From assembly GCF_900324475.1 (NCBI RefSeq), contig NZ_LT992502.1:2232001-2296000 (forward strand): a stretch of 64,000 nucleotides of DNA, read 5' to 3'. Shown here piece after piece: positions 27,043-35,475 of this stretch (position 1 is the first letter of the stretch; every line of letters starts with the position of its first letter). The translations under genes and the position numbers were made by a program. The DNA comes from Enterobacter bugandensis (GTDB taxonomy: Bacteria > Pseudomonadota > Gammaproteobacteria > Enterobacterales > Enterobacteriaceae). Under the pieces are notes generated by a model. It did no database searches. It was given only the letters and a program-made list of their open reading frames with translations, and was not told the DNA's origin.

Positions 27043-28668
27043 TCAGCGCAGCGCGCTGCGGTGCGTCCAGAACCAGCGGTAGCCGTAGGCGCCAATACTG
27101 AGTTCGACGGTTTTGCCGCAAACCAGCGCGTCGTCGTAGCGTTTGTCCGCGAGGCAGGCGGTCCAGGTGGCGTTGCGGATCCCTCTGGCGGTGAACTGCA
27201 CCGGCTGGTCGCTGAAGTTAACGAAGGTCAGAATGCTGCGCTCGTCGGTCTCGTAATAGATCCCCAGCACCGCGTCATGATTGAGGGTGATGAGGCGAAA
27301 GGGCGCCACGGCAATTTCGGGGAACTCCGAGCGGGTATTGGCAATATCAATAATCCGGTGGAGGAGCGAGTTGCGGTGGAGCAGCGAATCGGCGACGTTG
27401 ATTTTCTGATAGCGGTAGGGGCCGTGGTCGATTATCGGCGCAATAAATTTTTCAGGATCGGCCGCCGAAAAACCACCGCCCTGTGAACCTGCCCACTGCA
27501 TTGGGGTGCGGACGGCGTAGCGCTCCTCCAGTTCAAGGTCGTCACCCATGCCGATCTCATCCCCGTAGCGCATCACCGGGACGCCCGGCAGGGAAAAGAG
27601 CACCGCGTGGCAGAACGCCAGCCGCTTTGGATCGCCATTCAGCATCGGAGCCAGACGTCGGCGGATCCCACGCTGGTAGACGTTCATCTCCTCGTCAGGG
27701 GCGAAGGTGTCGAGCACGAACTGTTTATCTTTCTGGCTAATCCCTTCCAGATCCAGCTCGTCATGGTTGCGCAGCCAGTTGGCAAAACAGCATGAATCTG
27801 GCGGGACGATCATTTTCTTCACCGCGTTGCGCAGCGGGCGGGCGCTTTTTCTGGCCAGGCTGACGTAGAAATACTTGTTGAGCCAGAAGTTGAGCACCAG
27901 ATGCAGGCGGTCGTTATTGCCGAAATAGTCTTTATAAACCTCAACGTCTACGTCCACTTCGCCGAGCAGGATCGCGTCCGGATTACGCTGCTCGATAAGA
28001 CGGCGCATGTGCTCCAGGATCCACAGGCCCTTTTTCTCGTCACCGCTGCCCGCCTGCTTCGTGAGGTGTGATGCGGCATCCAGTCGAAATCCCGATACCC
28101 CCAGTTTGAGCCAGAAGAGGATAATATTCTCAATCTCCTTAAGCACGGCGGGCGAGGTCAGGTTCAGGTCCGGCTCGTGGCGGTAGAACATGTGCCGGTA
28201 ATACTGTCCCGCCTCGTCGTCCCAGCTCCAGACGCTCTTTTCCACGCCGGGAAACATGGGGGGCGTATCGTCGTCGTCGTTATCCGACCAGATATAGTAA
28301 TCGCGATAGGGCGAGGCGGGGCTGCGTCGGGCCTGCTGGAACCAGGGATGGGCGTCCGAGGTGTGCTGGATCAGCAGCTCAATAATAACCTGCATGCCCA
28401 GCTCCCGGGCCTGTTCGATAAAGGCGATGATATCGGCCAGTTTTCCGAAGCGGGGATCCACCTGCAGATGGTCGCTGACGTCGTAGCCCTCATCGAGAAA
28501 GGGCGTGAGGTAAAACGGGGTGATCCAGATAACCGTCGCCCCCATGCGGCGAATATAGCGCAGCTTGGCCGCGATCCCGGCGATGTCCCCGCAGCCATCG
28601 CCGTTCATATCGTAAAAAAGCGCGGTATCAATCTGGTAGATAATGGCCCGTGTATGCCAGTCCGTCAT
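27043..28668 (-). CDS. GH13 alpha-glucanotransferase/hydrolase, trehalose-synthase-like
   Basis: A 541-residue (beta/alpha)8 GH13 enzyme resembling the catalytic half of trehalose synthase, which interconverts maltose and trehalose. The start YQIDTALFYDMNGDGCGD, nucleophile Asp197 in GFRLDAASH, acid/base Glu237 in LLGEVDVDVE and the third carboxylate Asp303 in WLRNHDELDLE are in place. Conserved region I is odd: the family's D-x-V-x-N-H reads ELLIQH here (Glu97, Gln101, His102). No maltokinase domain is fused. It starts 8 bases after the cioB stop codon and is the last gene of the leftward unit, so it is probably coexpressed with the oxidase and catalase genes. An amylase-type activity is the alternative. 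Confidence 0.87.
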   Translation of the reverse strand: MTDWHTRAIIYQIDTALFYDMNGDGCGDIAGIAAKLRYIRRMGATVIWITPFYLTPFLDEGYDVSDHLQVDPRFGKLADIIAFIEQARELGMQVIIELLIQHTSDAHPWFQQARRSPASPYRDYYIWSDNDDDDTPPMFPGVEKSVWSWDDEAGQYYRHMFYRHEPDLNLTSPAVLKEIENIILFWLKLGVSGFRLDAASHLTKQAGSGDEKKGLWILEHMRRLIEQRNPDAILLGEVDVDVEVYKDYFGNNDRLHLVLNFWLNKYFYVSLARKSARPLRNAVKKMIVPPDSCCFANWLRNHDELDLEGISQKDKQFVLDTFAPDEEMNVYQRGIRRRLAPMLNGDPKRLAFCHAVLFSLPGVPVMRYGDEIGMGDDLELEERYAVRTPMQWAGSQGGGFSAADPEKFIAPIIDHGPYRYQKINVADSLLHRNSLLHRIIDIANTRSEFPEIAVAPFRLITLNHDAVLGIYYETDERSILTFVNFSDQPVQFTARGIRNATWTACLADKRYDDALVCGKTVELSIGAYGYRWFWTHRSALR

Positions 28669-28676
28669 AGCGTTCC

Positions 28677-29687
28677 TCAGTGATAGCCTTCAGTATCCGA
28701 AACTTTGCCCCGGAAGACGTAGTAGCTCCAGGCGGTGTACACCAGAATCACAGGAATTATCAGCAGGGTCCCGACCAGCATAAACAGCTGGCTGGCGGGG
28801 GGCGCCGCGGCTTCCCACAGGGTGATGCGCGGCGGAATAATGTTTGGCCACAGGCTGATACCCAGGCCGCTAAATCCGAGGAAGATCAGACCCAGCGTCA
28901 GCAGGAAGGGGCGCGAGTGGCTGGCCGGGTTGCGGGTCAGCCGCCAGATCAGCACGCTAAACAGGCCTACCAGCAGGGGAACCGGCAGGAACCAGAAGAA
29001 GTTGGGCAGGGTAAACCAACGGTCGGCCACGTACTGCCAGCCGAGCGGCGTCCAGACGCTGACAACCGCGATCACCACCATCAGGGCCAGCAGCACGTGG
29101 CGGGTTAGCTCGCGCATGCGGCGTTGCAGGGCGCCTTCACTTTTCATGATAAGCCAGGTGGTGCCCAGCAGCGTGTAGGCGACCACCAGGCCGATACCGC
29201 AGAAAAGGTTAAAGGGCGTCAGCCAGTCAAGCGGCGAGCCCGCAAAGCGTCTTCCCTCTACCTCAAAGCCGTTGATCACCGCCCCCACAACGATCCCCTG
29301 GCTGAAGGTGGCGAGCAGAGAGCCACCGGCGAAGGAGTAGTCCCAGAACTTGCGGTGCGAAGGCGTCGCTTTAAAACGAAACTCAAAGGCGACGCCGCGA
29401 AAGATGAGACCGATCAGCATCGCTGTAAGGGGGATAGTGAGCGCATCAATGATCACCGCGTAAGCCAGCGGGAACGCGCCGAACAGCCCCGCGCCGCCGA
29501 GCACCAGCCAGGTCTCGTTGCCGTCCCATACGGGCGCTACGCTGTTGACCATCACATCGCGCTCTTTCGCATCGCCCACGAAGTTAAACAGCAGGCCGAT
29601 GCCCAAATCAAAGCCATCCATAATGATGTACATCAGCGTGGCAAAGACGATGATGGCAAACCAGATAACAGAGATATCGACGCCCAT
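28677..29687 (-). CDS. cioB: Cyanide-insensitive (bd-type) quinol oxidase subunit II
   Basis: CydB-family subunit of a cytochrome bd-type oxidase in the inner membrane, 336 residues with eight or nine hydrophobic segments. Family features are the N-terminal WFAIIVFATLMYIIMDGFDL, APVWDGNETWLVLGGAGLF (cofactor/quinol region) and LTIPLTAMLIGLIFRGVAFE. The shorter length and the partner's short Q-loop put the pair with the CioAB type rather than CydAB. Its ATG overlaps the cioA stop codon by one base (TGATG). No cydX-like small gene is visible after it. Confidence 0.9.
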   Translation of the reverse strand: MGVDISVIWFAIIVFATLMYIIMDGFDLGIGLLFNFVGDAKERDVMVNSVAPVWDGNETWLVLGGAGLFGAFPLAYAVIIDALTIPLTAMLIGLIFRGVAFEFRFKATPSHRKFWDYSFAGGSLLATFSQGIVVGAVINGFEVEGRRFAGSPLDWLTPFNLFCGIGLVVAYTLLGTTWLIMKSEGALQRRMRELTRHVLLALMVVIAVVSVWTPLGWQYVADRWFTLPNFFWFLPVPLLVGLFSVLIWRLTRNPASHSRPFLLTLGLIFLGFSGLGISLWPNIIPPRITLWEAAAPPASQLFMLVGTLLIIPVILVYTAWSYYVFRGKVSDTEGYH

Positions 29688-31090
29688 CAGTTTCTCTCCT
29701 GTTCCGGAACAGACTCCGCGGCAGACAGCGGACGGGCGGGGGTGCCCGACGTGTTTGACGTCAGCGTATCGACGGGCTGCGGGCCTTTCTTAATCAGCCG
29801 GATGAGGTACACATAGCCCACGCCAAACACCGACGAGTAGACAACGAAGAACGCCAGCAGGCTGATGCTCATCTGCAGGGTGCTGTGCAGGGAGACCGCG
29901 TCAATCGTGCGCAGATAACCGTAAACCACCCACGGCTGGCGGCCCACTTCGGTGGTCACCCAGCCGGCGAGCAGCGCCACCAGACCCGCGGGCCCCATGC
30001 AGAGGGCAAACCACTGGAACGGACGCGAGTGGTAGAGCCGATGGCGATAGCGGAGCCAGAGGCTGACCAGACCGAGGGTAATCATCAGCAGGCCCATTCC
30101 GACCATGATGCGAAACGACCAGAAGACGATGGTCGAGTTTGGGCGATCCTCTTTCGGGAAGTCCTTCAGCGCTGGGACCTGCTTATCGAGGCTGTGCGTC
30201 AGGATAAGGCTGCCGAGCGCGGGGATCTCAAGACCGTATTTGGTGCGCTCCTCGTCCATATCGGGCAGGCCAAACAGCAGCAGCGGCGTGGCCTCGCCGG
30301 GCGGATTTTCCCAGTGCCCCTCAATGGCGGCAATTTTGGCTGGCTGATGCTCAAGCGTGTTCAGGCCGTGCATATCGCCCACGACGGCCTGAATGGGGGC
30401 AACCAGCAGCGCCATCCACATCGCCATGGAGAACATGGTGCGTATGGCAGGGGTATCGTTACCGCGCAGCAGGTGCCATGCGCCCGACGCGCCGACAAAC
30501 AGCGCGCTGCTCAGAAATGCGGCGATGGCCATATGAATCAGGCGGTAAGGGAAGGAGGGGTTAAAGATAATCGCCAGCCAGTCCTGCGGAATGACCTGCC
30601 CGTTCTCGATAGTAAAACCCTGCGGGGTGTGCATCCAGCTGTTTGAGGCAAGGATCCAGAAGGTCGACATCAGCGTGCCGAGCGCCACCATGCAGGTTGA
30701 AAAGAAGTGCAGCCCAGGGCCAACCTTGTTCCAGCCGAACATCATTACGCCAAGAAAGCCGGCTTCCAGGAAGAAGGCGGTTAACACCTCGTAGGTCAGC
30801 AGGGGACCGGTAATACTGCCTGCGAACTGGGAGAACCCGCTCCAGTTGGTGCCGAACTGATACGCCATGACCAGTCCGGAAACGACACCCATCCCGAAGT
30901 TAACGGCAAATATCTTGAGCCAGAAGTGGTACAGCGAGCGCCAGACGTCGTTTTTGGTGCGCAGCCACATGCCTTCAAGCACGACCAGATAGCTGGCAAG
31001 ACCGATGGTGATCGCCGGGAAAAGAATGTGAAACGAGACGGTAAAAGCGAACTGAATTCTGGCGAGATGAAATGCATCAAGTTCGAACAT
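29687..31090 (-). CDS. cioA: Cyanide-insensitive (bd-type) quinol oxidase subunit I
   Basis: CydA-family haem-binding subunit, 467 residues, about nine membrane helices. Haem ligands and conserved blocks include ARIQFAFTVSFHILFPAITI (His near residue 21), NFGMGVVSGLVMAYQFGTNW, LTYEVLTAFFLEAGFLGVM and GWVTTEVGRQPWVVYG near the C-terminus. The periplasmic Q-loop between KIAAIEGHWE and the next helix is short, lacking the long insertion of E. coli CydA, which is typical of cyanide-insensitive CioA. The enzyme oxidises ubiquinol and reduces oxygen without pumping protons. It lies downstream of katN across a 67-bp gap containing a hairpin. Confidence 0.9.
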   Translation of the reverse strand: MFELDAFHLARIQFAFTVSFHILFPAITIGLASYLVVLEGMWLRTKNDVWRSLYHFWLKIFAVNFGMGVVSGLVMAYQFGTNWSGFSQFAGSITGPLLTYEVLTAFFLEAGFLGVMMFGWNKVGPGLHFFSTCMVALGTLMSTFWILASNSWMHTPQGFTIENGQVIPQDWLAIIFNPSFPYRLIHMAIAAFLSSALFVGASGAWHLLRGNDTPAIRTMFSMAMWMALLVAPIQAVVGDMHGLNTLEHQPAKIAAIEGHWENPPGEATPLLLFGLPDMDEERTKYGLEIPALGSLILTHSLDKQVPALKDFPKEDRPNSTIVFWSFRIMVGMGLLMITLGLVSLWLRYRHRLYHSRPFQWFALCMGPAGLVALLAGWVTTEVGRQPWVVYGYLRTIDAVSLHSTLQMSISLLAFFVVYSSVFGVGYVYLIRLIKKGPQPVDTLTSNTSGTPARPLSAAESVPEQERN

Positions 31091-31123
31091 GGTCCGTACC
31101 TCTGAAGCGATGGGGCACGAGAA

Positions 31124-31151
31124 TTGCCGGGCAGGTCAGGATGCCCGGCAA
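31124..31151 (-). terminator. Hairpin between katN and cioA
   Basis: TTGCCGGGCA (31124-31133) and TGCCCGGCAA (31142-31151) form a perfect 10-bp stem with an 8-nt loop. In the leftward transcript only TTCTC follows, so it may be a partial terminator or RNA-processing signal between the catalase and oxidase parts. Confidence 0.45.
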
Positions 31152-31157
31152 AACCGA

Positions 31158-32030
31158 TTACGGTTTACTCTTTCCGGCACCCAGCTCGGCACCGGTCAGC
31201 GGGTCGGAATGGGGATCGGACTTGGTGCGGGCAGACATCGCCTTAATCAGGGTTGCCTGTTCAGCTGTGAGCGTCACGCTGGCGCTACCGTCTCCGCCAT
31301 CAACCGCAGGCTGGGGGGACTCAACGTAATCAAAGTGCTTATCGCTGTTCCAGCTTCCGCGAACCTCTCCACCTTCAGACATATTGTAGTACTTGTTGGT
31401 GAATTCCTCGATTGGCGGCAGTTTTCCCGGCGGGAAATTATTACGAATGGACTGCAGCGCCTTCTCAAAGGAGAGCTGATGCGCCGCCTCACGCGTCATC
31501 AGAAACGCCAGCGCATCCTTCACTCCGGGATCGTCAGTGACGTTAATCAGCCGTTCATAGATGATTTTCGCCCTGGCCTCTGCCGCCACGTTCGAGCGCA
31601 GATCCGCCGTCGGCTCGCCGATGGTATCGACGTAGGCTGCCGTCCAGGGCACGCCCGCGGAGTTAGTGAGCGGGGTACCGCCGCCGTAGAGCAGGGAGGT
31701 GATGTGGCTGTCGTTACCGTTTTCGGTCATGGACCGATACAGTTCAGCCTCATTTTCCACCCCTTCCGCCAGCGCGCCTTTGGCACCTTTGTTCAGCATA
31801 CCAACCAGCGTACCGATGATTTCGAGGTGGCTTAGCTCCTCGGTGGCGATATCCATCAGCATATCCTTGCGGCCCGGATCGTCATCGCTCAGGCCCTGAG
31901 TGAAGTAACGGCAGGCGGCAGCCAGTTCGCCCTGCGGCCCGCCAAACTGTTCCAGTAAAAGGTTAGCAAGACCGGGGTTGGGTTCGGCGACGCGAACCGT
32001 ATATTGAAGCTGTTTGACGTGTCGAAACAT
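31158..32030 (-). CDS. katN: Manganese (non-haem) catalase
   Basis: Disproportionates hydrogen peroxide at a di-manganese site in a four-helix bundle. With the ATG at 32030 the protein has 290 residues and the metal ligands fall where expected: Glu35 (GPQGELAAA), Glu65 and His68 (TEELSHLE), Glu151 (AAEARAKII) and His184 (EAAHQLSFE). This ATG is preferred over the in-frame GTG at 32036 because AGGAG lies 8 bases before it and would crowd the GTG. Its position after yciG-yciF-yciE matches the Salmonella yciGFE-katN operon, which is RpoS-dependent. Confidence 0.95.
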   Translation of the reverse strand: MFRHVKQLQYTVRVAEPNPGLANLLLEQFGGPQGELAAACRYFTQGLSDDDPGRKDMLMDIATEELSHLEIIGTLVGMLNKGAKGALAEGVENEAELYRSMTENGNDSHITSLLYGGGTPLTNSAGVPWTAAYVDTIGEPTADLRSNVAAEARAKIIYERLINVTDDPGVKDALAFLMTREAAHQLSFEKALQSIRNNFPPGKLPPIEEFTNKYYNMSEGGEVRGSWNSDKHFDYVESPQPAVDGGDGSASVTLTAEQATLIKAMSARTKSDPHSDPLTGAELGAGKSKP

Positions 32031-32047
32031 AGGCACTCTCCTGTGGA

Positions 32048-32554
32048 TTATTTTTTCGCTTCGACACCGTCTGCGTCTGAACGCAGCAGGAACTGTTCCG
32101 TCGTTTGCGGGATATGGCGAATCAGCCAGTCGGCCATTTCGCGCTCTTCTGCGAGGATCGTCTCAATGGCAGGCACGGAGGCGGTATCGCCCGCTTTTTT
32201 CGCCGCAGCGAGCAGGGAGGTGTAGCAGGCGATTTCAAACTGTTCGAAGACATAGCCGCTGATCGAGCCCTTAACGATCTCATCGGACGGGAACATACCG
32301 CCGATGGATTGACCCAGGGCCGCCATTTTGCTCATCGAGTCTTTTAAGACCGAACGAGAAATATCATTACGGTCGAGGATTTCCTCCAGCAATGTAATTT
32401 GCCGTTTTGTCTCATTAATATGTTGCTCAATTCTGGCGCGAACATCAGGATAATTATCAATACGGCTGGCCATGGACTCCAGCATAGATTCGGCTTGCTT
32501 TTCCATTGCATGGGCATCGCGTAGCCAGTCATGGTAGTGTTCTACGTGATTCAT
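32048..32554 (-). CDS. yciE: Ferritin-like DUF892 protein YciE
   Basis: A 168-residue ferritin-like four-helix protein of the DUF892 (YciE/YciF) family, with HYHDWLRDAHAMEKQAESML, DRNDISRSVLKDSMSKMAAL and GYVFEQFEIACYTSLLAAA. Conserved Glu and His residues along the helices are likely metal ligands. The second of two adjacent ATG codons gives 168 residues, identical in length to E. coli YciE; a GAGG lies just upstream. Second-to-last gene before katN. Biochemical activity is not established. Confidence 0.93.
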   Translation of the reverse strand: MNHVEHYHDWLRDAHAMEKQAESMLESMASRIDNYPDVRARIEQHINETKRQITLLEEILDRNDISRSVLKDSMSKMAALGQSIGGMFPSDEIVKGSISGYVFEQFEIACYTSLLAAAKKAGDTASVPAIETILAEEREMADWLIRHIPQTTEQFLLRSDADGVEAKK

Positions 32555-32579
32555 CATTGTATCCTCATTAGGGGTTCGC

Positions 32580-32783
32580 TTATTTGGTCTCACTTTCAGC
32601 AGCCTGATCGGCACGTGCGGCACTGTAGCCAGATAAGTGGCCGACAATATTGGCGTAAATGCTGATGATAATGACCCATAGTACGCTATTCTTCCACCAT
32701 ATTACGGAAGGGATAGCGAGAATGAACCATATTATTGCTGCCGCTAAATGGCACCGTTTAATTGTCCTGGGACTGATGCTCAT
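32580..32783 (-). CDS. Small membrane protein inserted between yciF and yciE
   Basis: 67 residues with two hydrophobic segments (HLAAAIIWFILAIPSVIWW and VLWVIIISIYANIVGHLSGY) and a short polar C-terminus (AARADQAAESETK). No family recognised. It is 23 bases from yciF and 25 from yciE, in the same direction, and so part of the operon. E. coli and Salmonella have no gene at this place, as far as recalled. An AGG lies about 9 bases before the ATG. Confidence 0.65.
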   Translation of the reverse strand: MSISPRTIKRCHLAAAIIWFILAIPSVIWWKNSVLWVIIISIYANIVGHLSGYSAARADQAAESETK

Positions 32784-32806
32784 TTTATTTAACCTGTCTT
32801 ATCGCG

Positions 32807-33301
32807 TCATTTCTGCGCTTTTTGGTTAATATTGCCAACGGCCAGGTCGGTGAGTTTAAGGTCGGTCTCTTTCTCTTCTTCCAGCGTTTCGGCAAGAAGT
32901 TTAACGGCTTTTTTGTAGCCCAGTTGTTCTGCGAGGGTCGCAAGGGTACCGTAGCTGGCTATTTCGTAATGCTCCACTTTTTGCGCAGCGGCAATTAACG
33001 CGGCATCACGCACTTCATTTTTTTCCGTACTTTCGATAACTTCGTTGGCTTCTTCAATTAAGCCTTCCATTGCCACGCACTTCATGCGCTTGAGCTTAAT
33101 ACCGTCTTCCTGTTCGACGATCTGGTCAATACGTTCAATCTGACCCTGCGTCTCCTCCAGGTGCGCGGTGAAGGCGGCGCTCAGCTTCTCGCTGGAGGCG
33201 GCGCGAGCGAGTTTGCTTAACGCTCGGGTAAGTTGTTTTTCAGCGCTGTAGGTATCGGACAGAAGATGAATAAATACATCCTCAACACTTTTCATATTCA
33301 T
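32807..33301 (-). CDS. yciF: Ferritin-like DUF892 protein YciF
   Basis: A 164-residue ferritin-like protein. The segments VEDVFIHLLSDTYSAEKQLT, MKCVAMEGLIEEANEVIEST and VEHYEIASYGTLATLAEQLG match E. coli YciF nearly residue for residue. Acidic residues and His in a dimeric helical bundle suggest metal binding, but the function in stress is unknown. Second gene of the yciG-yciF operon. Related to, but distinct from, YciE in the same operon. Confidence 0.95.
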   Translation of the reverse strand: MNMKSVEDVFIHLLSDTYSAEKQLTRALSKLARAASSEKLSAAFTAHLEETQGQIERIDQIVEQEDGIKLKRMKCVAMEGLIEEANEVIESTEKNEVRDAALIAAAQKVEHYEIASYGTLATLAEQLGYKKAVKLLAETLEEEKETDLKLTDLAVGNINQKAQK

Positions 33302-33395
33302 AATAATTACGCTCCGGTAAAATAAGGAAAGGGTACTGCGAGCTTTTCAGCCCGCAGCATGCTCTCAGGTTTTATTAAAAGAGTACTAAATAAGA

Positions 33396-33581
33396 TCAGG
33401 AGTTATCAGATTTACGGCCTCCGCCGTGACTGTTCTGTCCCCCTTTCTTACCCGCTTCAGATGCGCGTTGCGGATCGTTTTTGAAATTACCACCGCTGTG
33501 CTGGCCGCCTTTACGTCCAGCTTCTGATGCTCTTTCACGGTCTTCAGCGAAATTACCGGAACCACCACGATGCTCTGCCAT
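33396..33581 (-). CDS. yciG: KGG-motif stress protein YciG
   Basis: A 61-residue, very hydrophilic protein with two copies of the plant-LEA-like KGG motif: ERASEAGRKGGQHSGGNF and QRASEAGKKGGQNSHGGG. E. coli YciG has 59 residues with the same start MAEHRGGSGNF. The ATG at 33581 has a good GAGG ribosome-binding site; the frame extends to 33599 without one. First gene of the stress operon. YciG is RpoS-dependent in enteric bacteria and has been linked to thermal/acid tolerance and motility. Confidence 0.93.
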   Translation of the reverse strand: MAEHRGGSGNFAEDRERASEAGRKGGQHSGGNFKNDPQRASEAGKKGGQNSHGGGRKSDNS

Positions 33582-34088
33582 ATTAAACCTCATAGTCATA
33601 TATTGGTTATGTCAGTACGATACGAAAATATTCCGTATCACTCGTCGTTCGAGTAATAACTCTAGTCGCTATGAGGCATACGTCAAATTCGTTTCGCCAT
33701 TAGCGGTTGCGTTATATTTAATTATTGCTGCGTTTGCGCTTCGCTTGGTTTGGAAATATGGAAGTGTGGGAAGGACTTGTAAACAAATGTTCGGATTAGT
33801 CCTAAGTTTCATTTAAAAATCGGAAGGTTGAGGCCAATAATAATGGCGTAGCAAAAACGAATAATTTGCAAGCGGTGATTAGGAGAAAATTACCCCTTAA
33901 GGGCTAGAAAAAAATAGCCGCTACGAATCATAAGGAAAATCCTGGAAAAAGATGACGAGGCGGCTAACAGGGGTCGGTAGCACACGGTTTAACCACTGGC
34001 GTCTTAAGATCACAAATCAGAAATTCTTCCCCCCGGAAGGAACGGCCTTCTCTACACTCCAGGTAATATTCACTGGAGGCATGACATC
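33582..34088. promoter_or_regulatory. 507-bp intergenic region between yciG and ydcJ
   Basis: AT-rich gap between divergent genes. Near yciG two adjacent inverted repeats are visible: GATACG/CGTATC (33619-33624, 33634-33639) and ACTCG/CGAGT (33640-33644, 33650-33654). They are possible regulator sites or a 5' leader structure of the yciG operon. The rest (33660-34060) shows A-rich stretches but no convincing gene or RNA. ydcJ has GGAG before its start. Confidence 0.45.
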
Positions 34089-35432
34089 ATGGCGAACACC
34101 ATCACGGCTGATGATATTCGGGAACATTTTTCGCAGGCTATGTCGGCGATGTACCAGCAGGAAGTTCCGCAGTACGGCACCTTGCTTGAGCTGGTCGCGG
34201 ACGTAAACCTGGCGGTTCTGGAAAATAATCCACTATTACATGAACAACTGGCGAACGCCGACGAGCTGGCACGCCTGAACGTGGAGCGTCACGGGGCGAT
34301 CCGCGTCGGTACGGCACAAGAGCTTTCCACCCTGCGTCGCATGTTTGCCATCATGGGCATGTTCCCGGTCAGCTATTACGATCTTTCTCAGGCGGGGGTA
34401 CCGGTCCACTCAACGGCGTTTCGTCCGGTTGACGATGCGGCGCTGTGCCGCAATCCGTTTCGTATCTTTACCTCACTGCTGCGCCTTGAGCTGATTGAAA
34501 ACGTGGCGTTACGCGAGCGGGCGGCAGAAATTCTTTCTCAGCGGAACATCTTTACGCCGCGCTGTCTGGAACTTATTGACCTCCATGAGTCGGAAGGGCA
34601 CTTTACCGAAGCGCAGGCGCACGAGTTTGTGCAGGAAGCGTTAGAAACCTTCCGCTGGCACCGTCATGCAACGGTCGACCAGGAGACCTACCTGGCGTTG
34701 AGTAACGAGCACCGCCTGATAGCTGACGTGGTCTGCTTCCCGGGGTGCCATATCAACCACCTCACGCCGCGCACGCTGGACATTGACCGTGTGCAGGAGC
34801 TGATGCCGAAGTACGGGATTGAGCCCAAAATTCTGATCGAAGGGCCGCCGCGTCGTGAAGTGCCGATCCTGCTGCGTCAGACCAGCTTTAAAGCCCTCGA
34901 AGAGCCGGTGCTTTTCGCCGGGGAACATAAAGGCACCCACACCGCGCGCTTCGGTGAAATTGAACAGCGCGGCGTGGCACTGACCCCGAAAGGCCGTGAA
35001 CTGTACGATAGCCTGCTGGCCCAGGCCGGAACCGGAAAAGATAACCTCACGCACCAGCTGCATTTGCGGGAGATTTTCAGCGCCTTCCCGGACAGCGAAA
35101 TGTTCCTGCGCCGTCAGGAGCTGGCGTATTTTCGCTATCGCCTGACCCCGGCGGGAGAAGCCCATCGTCACGCGTTTCGTCCGGGGGATGACCCGCAGCC
35201 GCTGATCGAGCGCGGGTGGGTGGTGGCCCAGCCGATAATTTACGAAGATTTCCTTCCGGTCAGCGCGGCGGGGATTTTCCAGTCCAATCTCGGGAATGAA
35301 ACCCAGGCGCGCAGCCACGGGAATGCCAGCCGCAATGCGTTTGAAGCCGCGCTCGGCTGCCCGGTGTATGACGAATTTACGCTCTACGAGGAGGCGGAAA
35401 CGCGCAGCAAACAGCGTTGCGGTTTGCTCTGA
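34089..35432 (+). CDS. ydcJ: YdcJ, DUF1338/VOC-type 2-oxoadipate dioxygenase-decarboxylase family (HglS-like)
   Basis: A 447-residue protein, the same length as E. coli YdcJ. The family (DUF1338) includes HglS, an Fe(II) enzyme that turns 2-oxoadipate to D-2-hydroxyglutarate in lysine breakdown by Pseudomonas. Candidate iron ligands are His in GVPVHSTAF, His in CHINHLTPRT and Glu in IYEDFLPVSAAG. The conserved HRLIADVVCFPGCHINHLTP block is intact. Whether the enteric member uses 2-oxoadipate is unproven. In E. coli it lies next to opgD; here four accessory genes separate them. Confidence 0.9.
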   Translation: MANTITADDIREHFSQAMSAMYQQEVPQYGTLLELVADVNLAVLENNPLLHEQLANADELARLNVERHGAIRVGTAQELSTLRRMFAIMGMFPVSYYDLSQAGVPVHSTAFRPVDDAALCRNPFRIFTSLLRLELIENVALRERAAEILSQRNIFTPRCLELIDLHESEGHFTEAQAHEFVQEALETFRWHRHATVDQETYLALSNEHRLIADVVCFPGCHINHLTPRTLDIDRVQELMPKYGIEPKILIEGPPRREVPILLRQTSFKALEEPVLFAGEHKGTHTARFGEIEQRGVALTPKGRELYDSLLAQAGTGKDNLTHQLHLREIFSAFPDSEMFLRRQELAYFRYRLTPAGEAHRHAFRPGDDPQPLIERGWVVAQPIIYEDFLPVSAAGIFQSNLGNETQARSHGNASRNAFEAALGCPVYDEFTLYEEAETRSKQRCGLL

Positions 35433-35475
35433 AATCGTTACTCTTCAGGGGTGTGATGGAAAAAATAAGGTCGTT

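Noticed and set aside
33481..33816. 111-codon plus-strand frame with a hydrophobic stretch
   Set aside because: It starts antisense to yciG and runs into AT-rich intergenic DNA; no ribosome-binding site or family.
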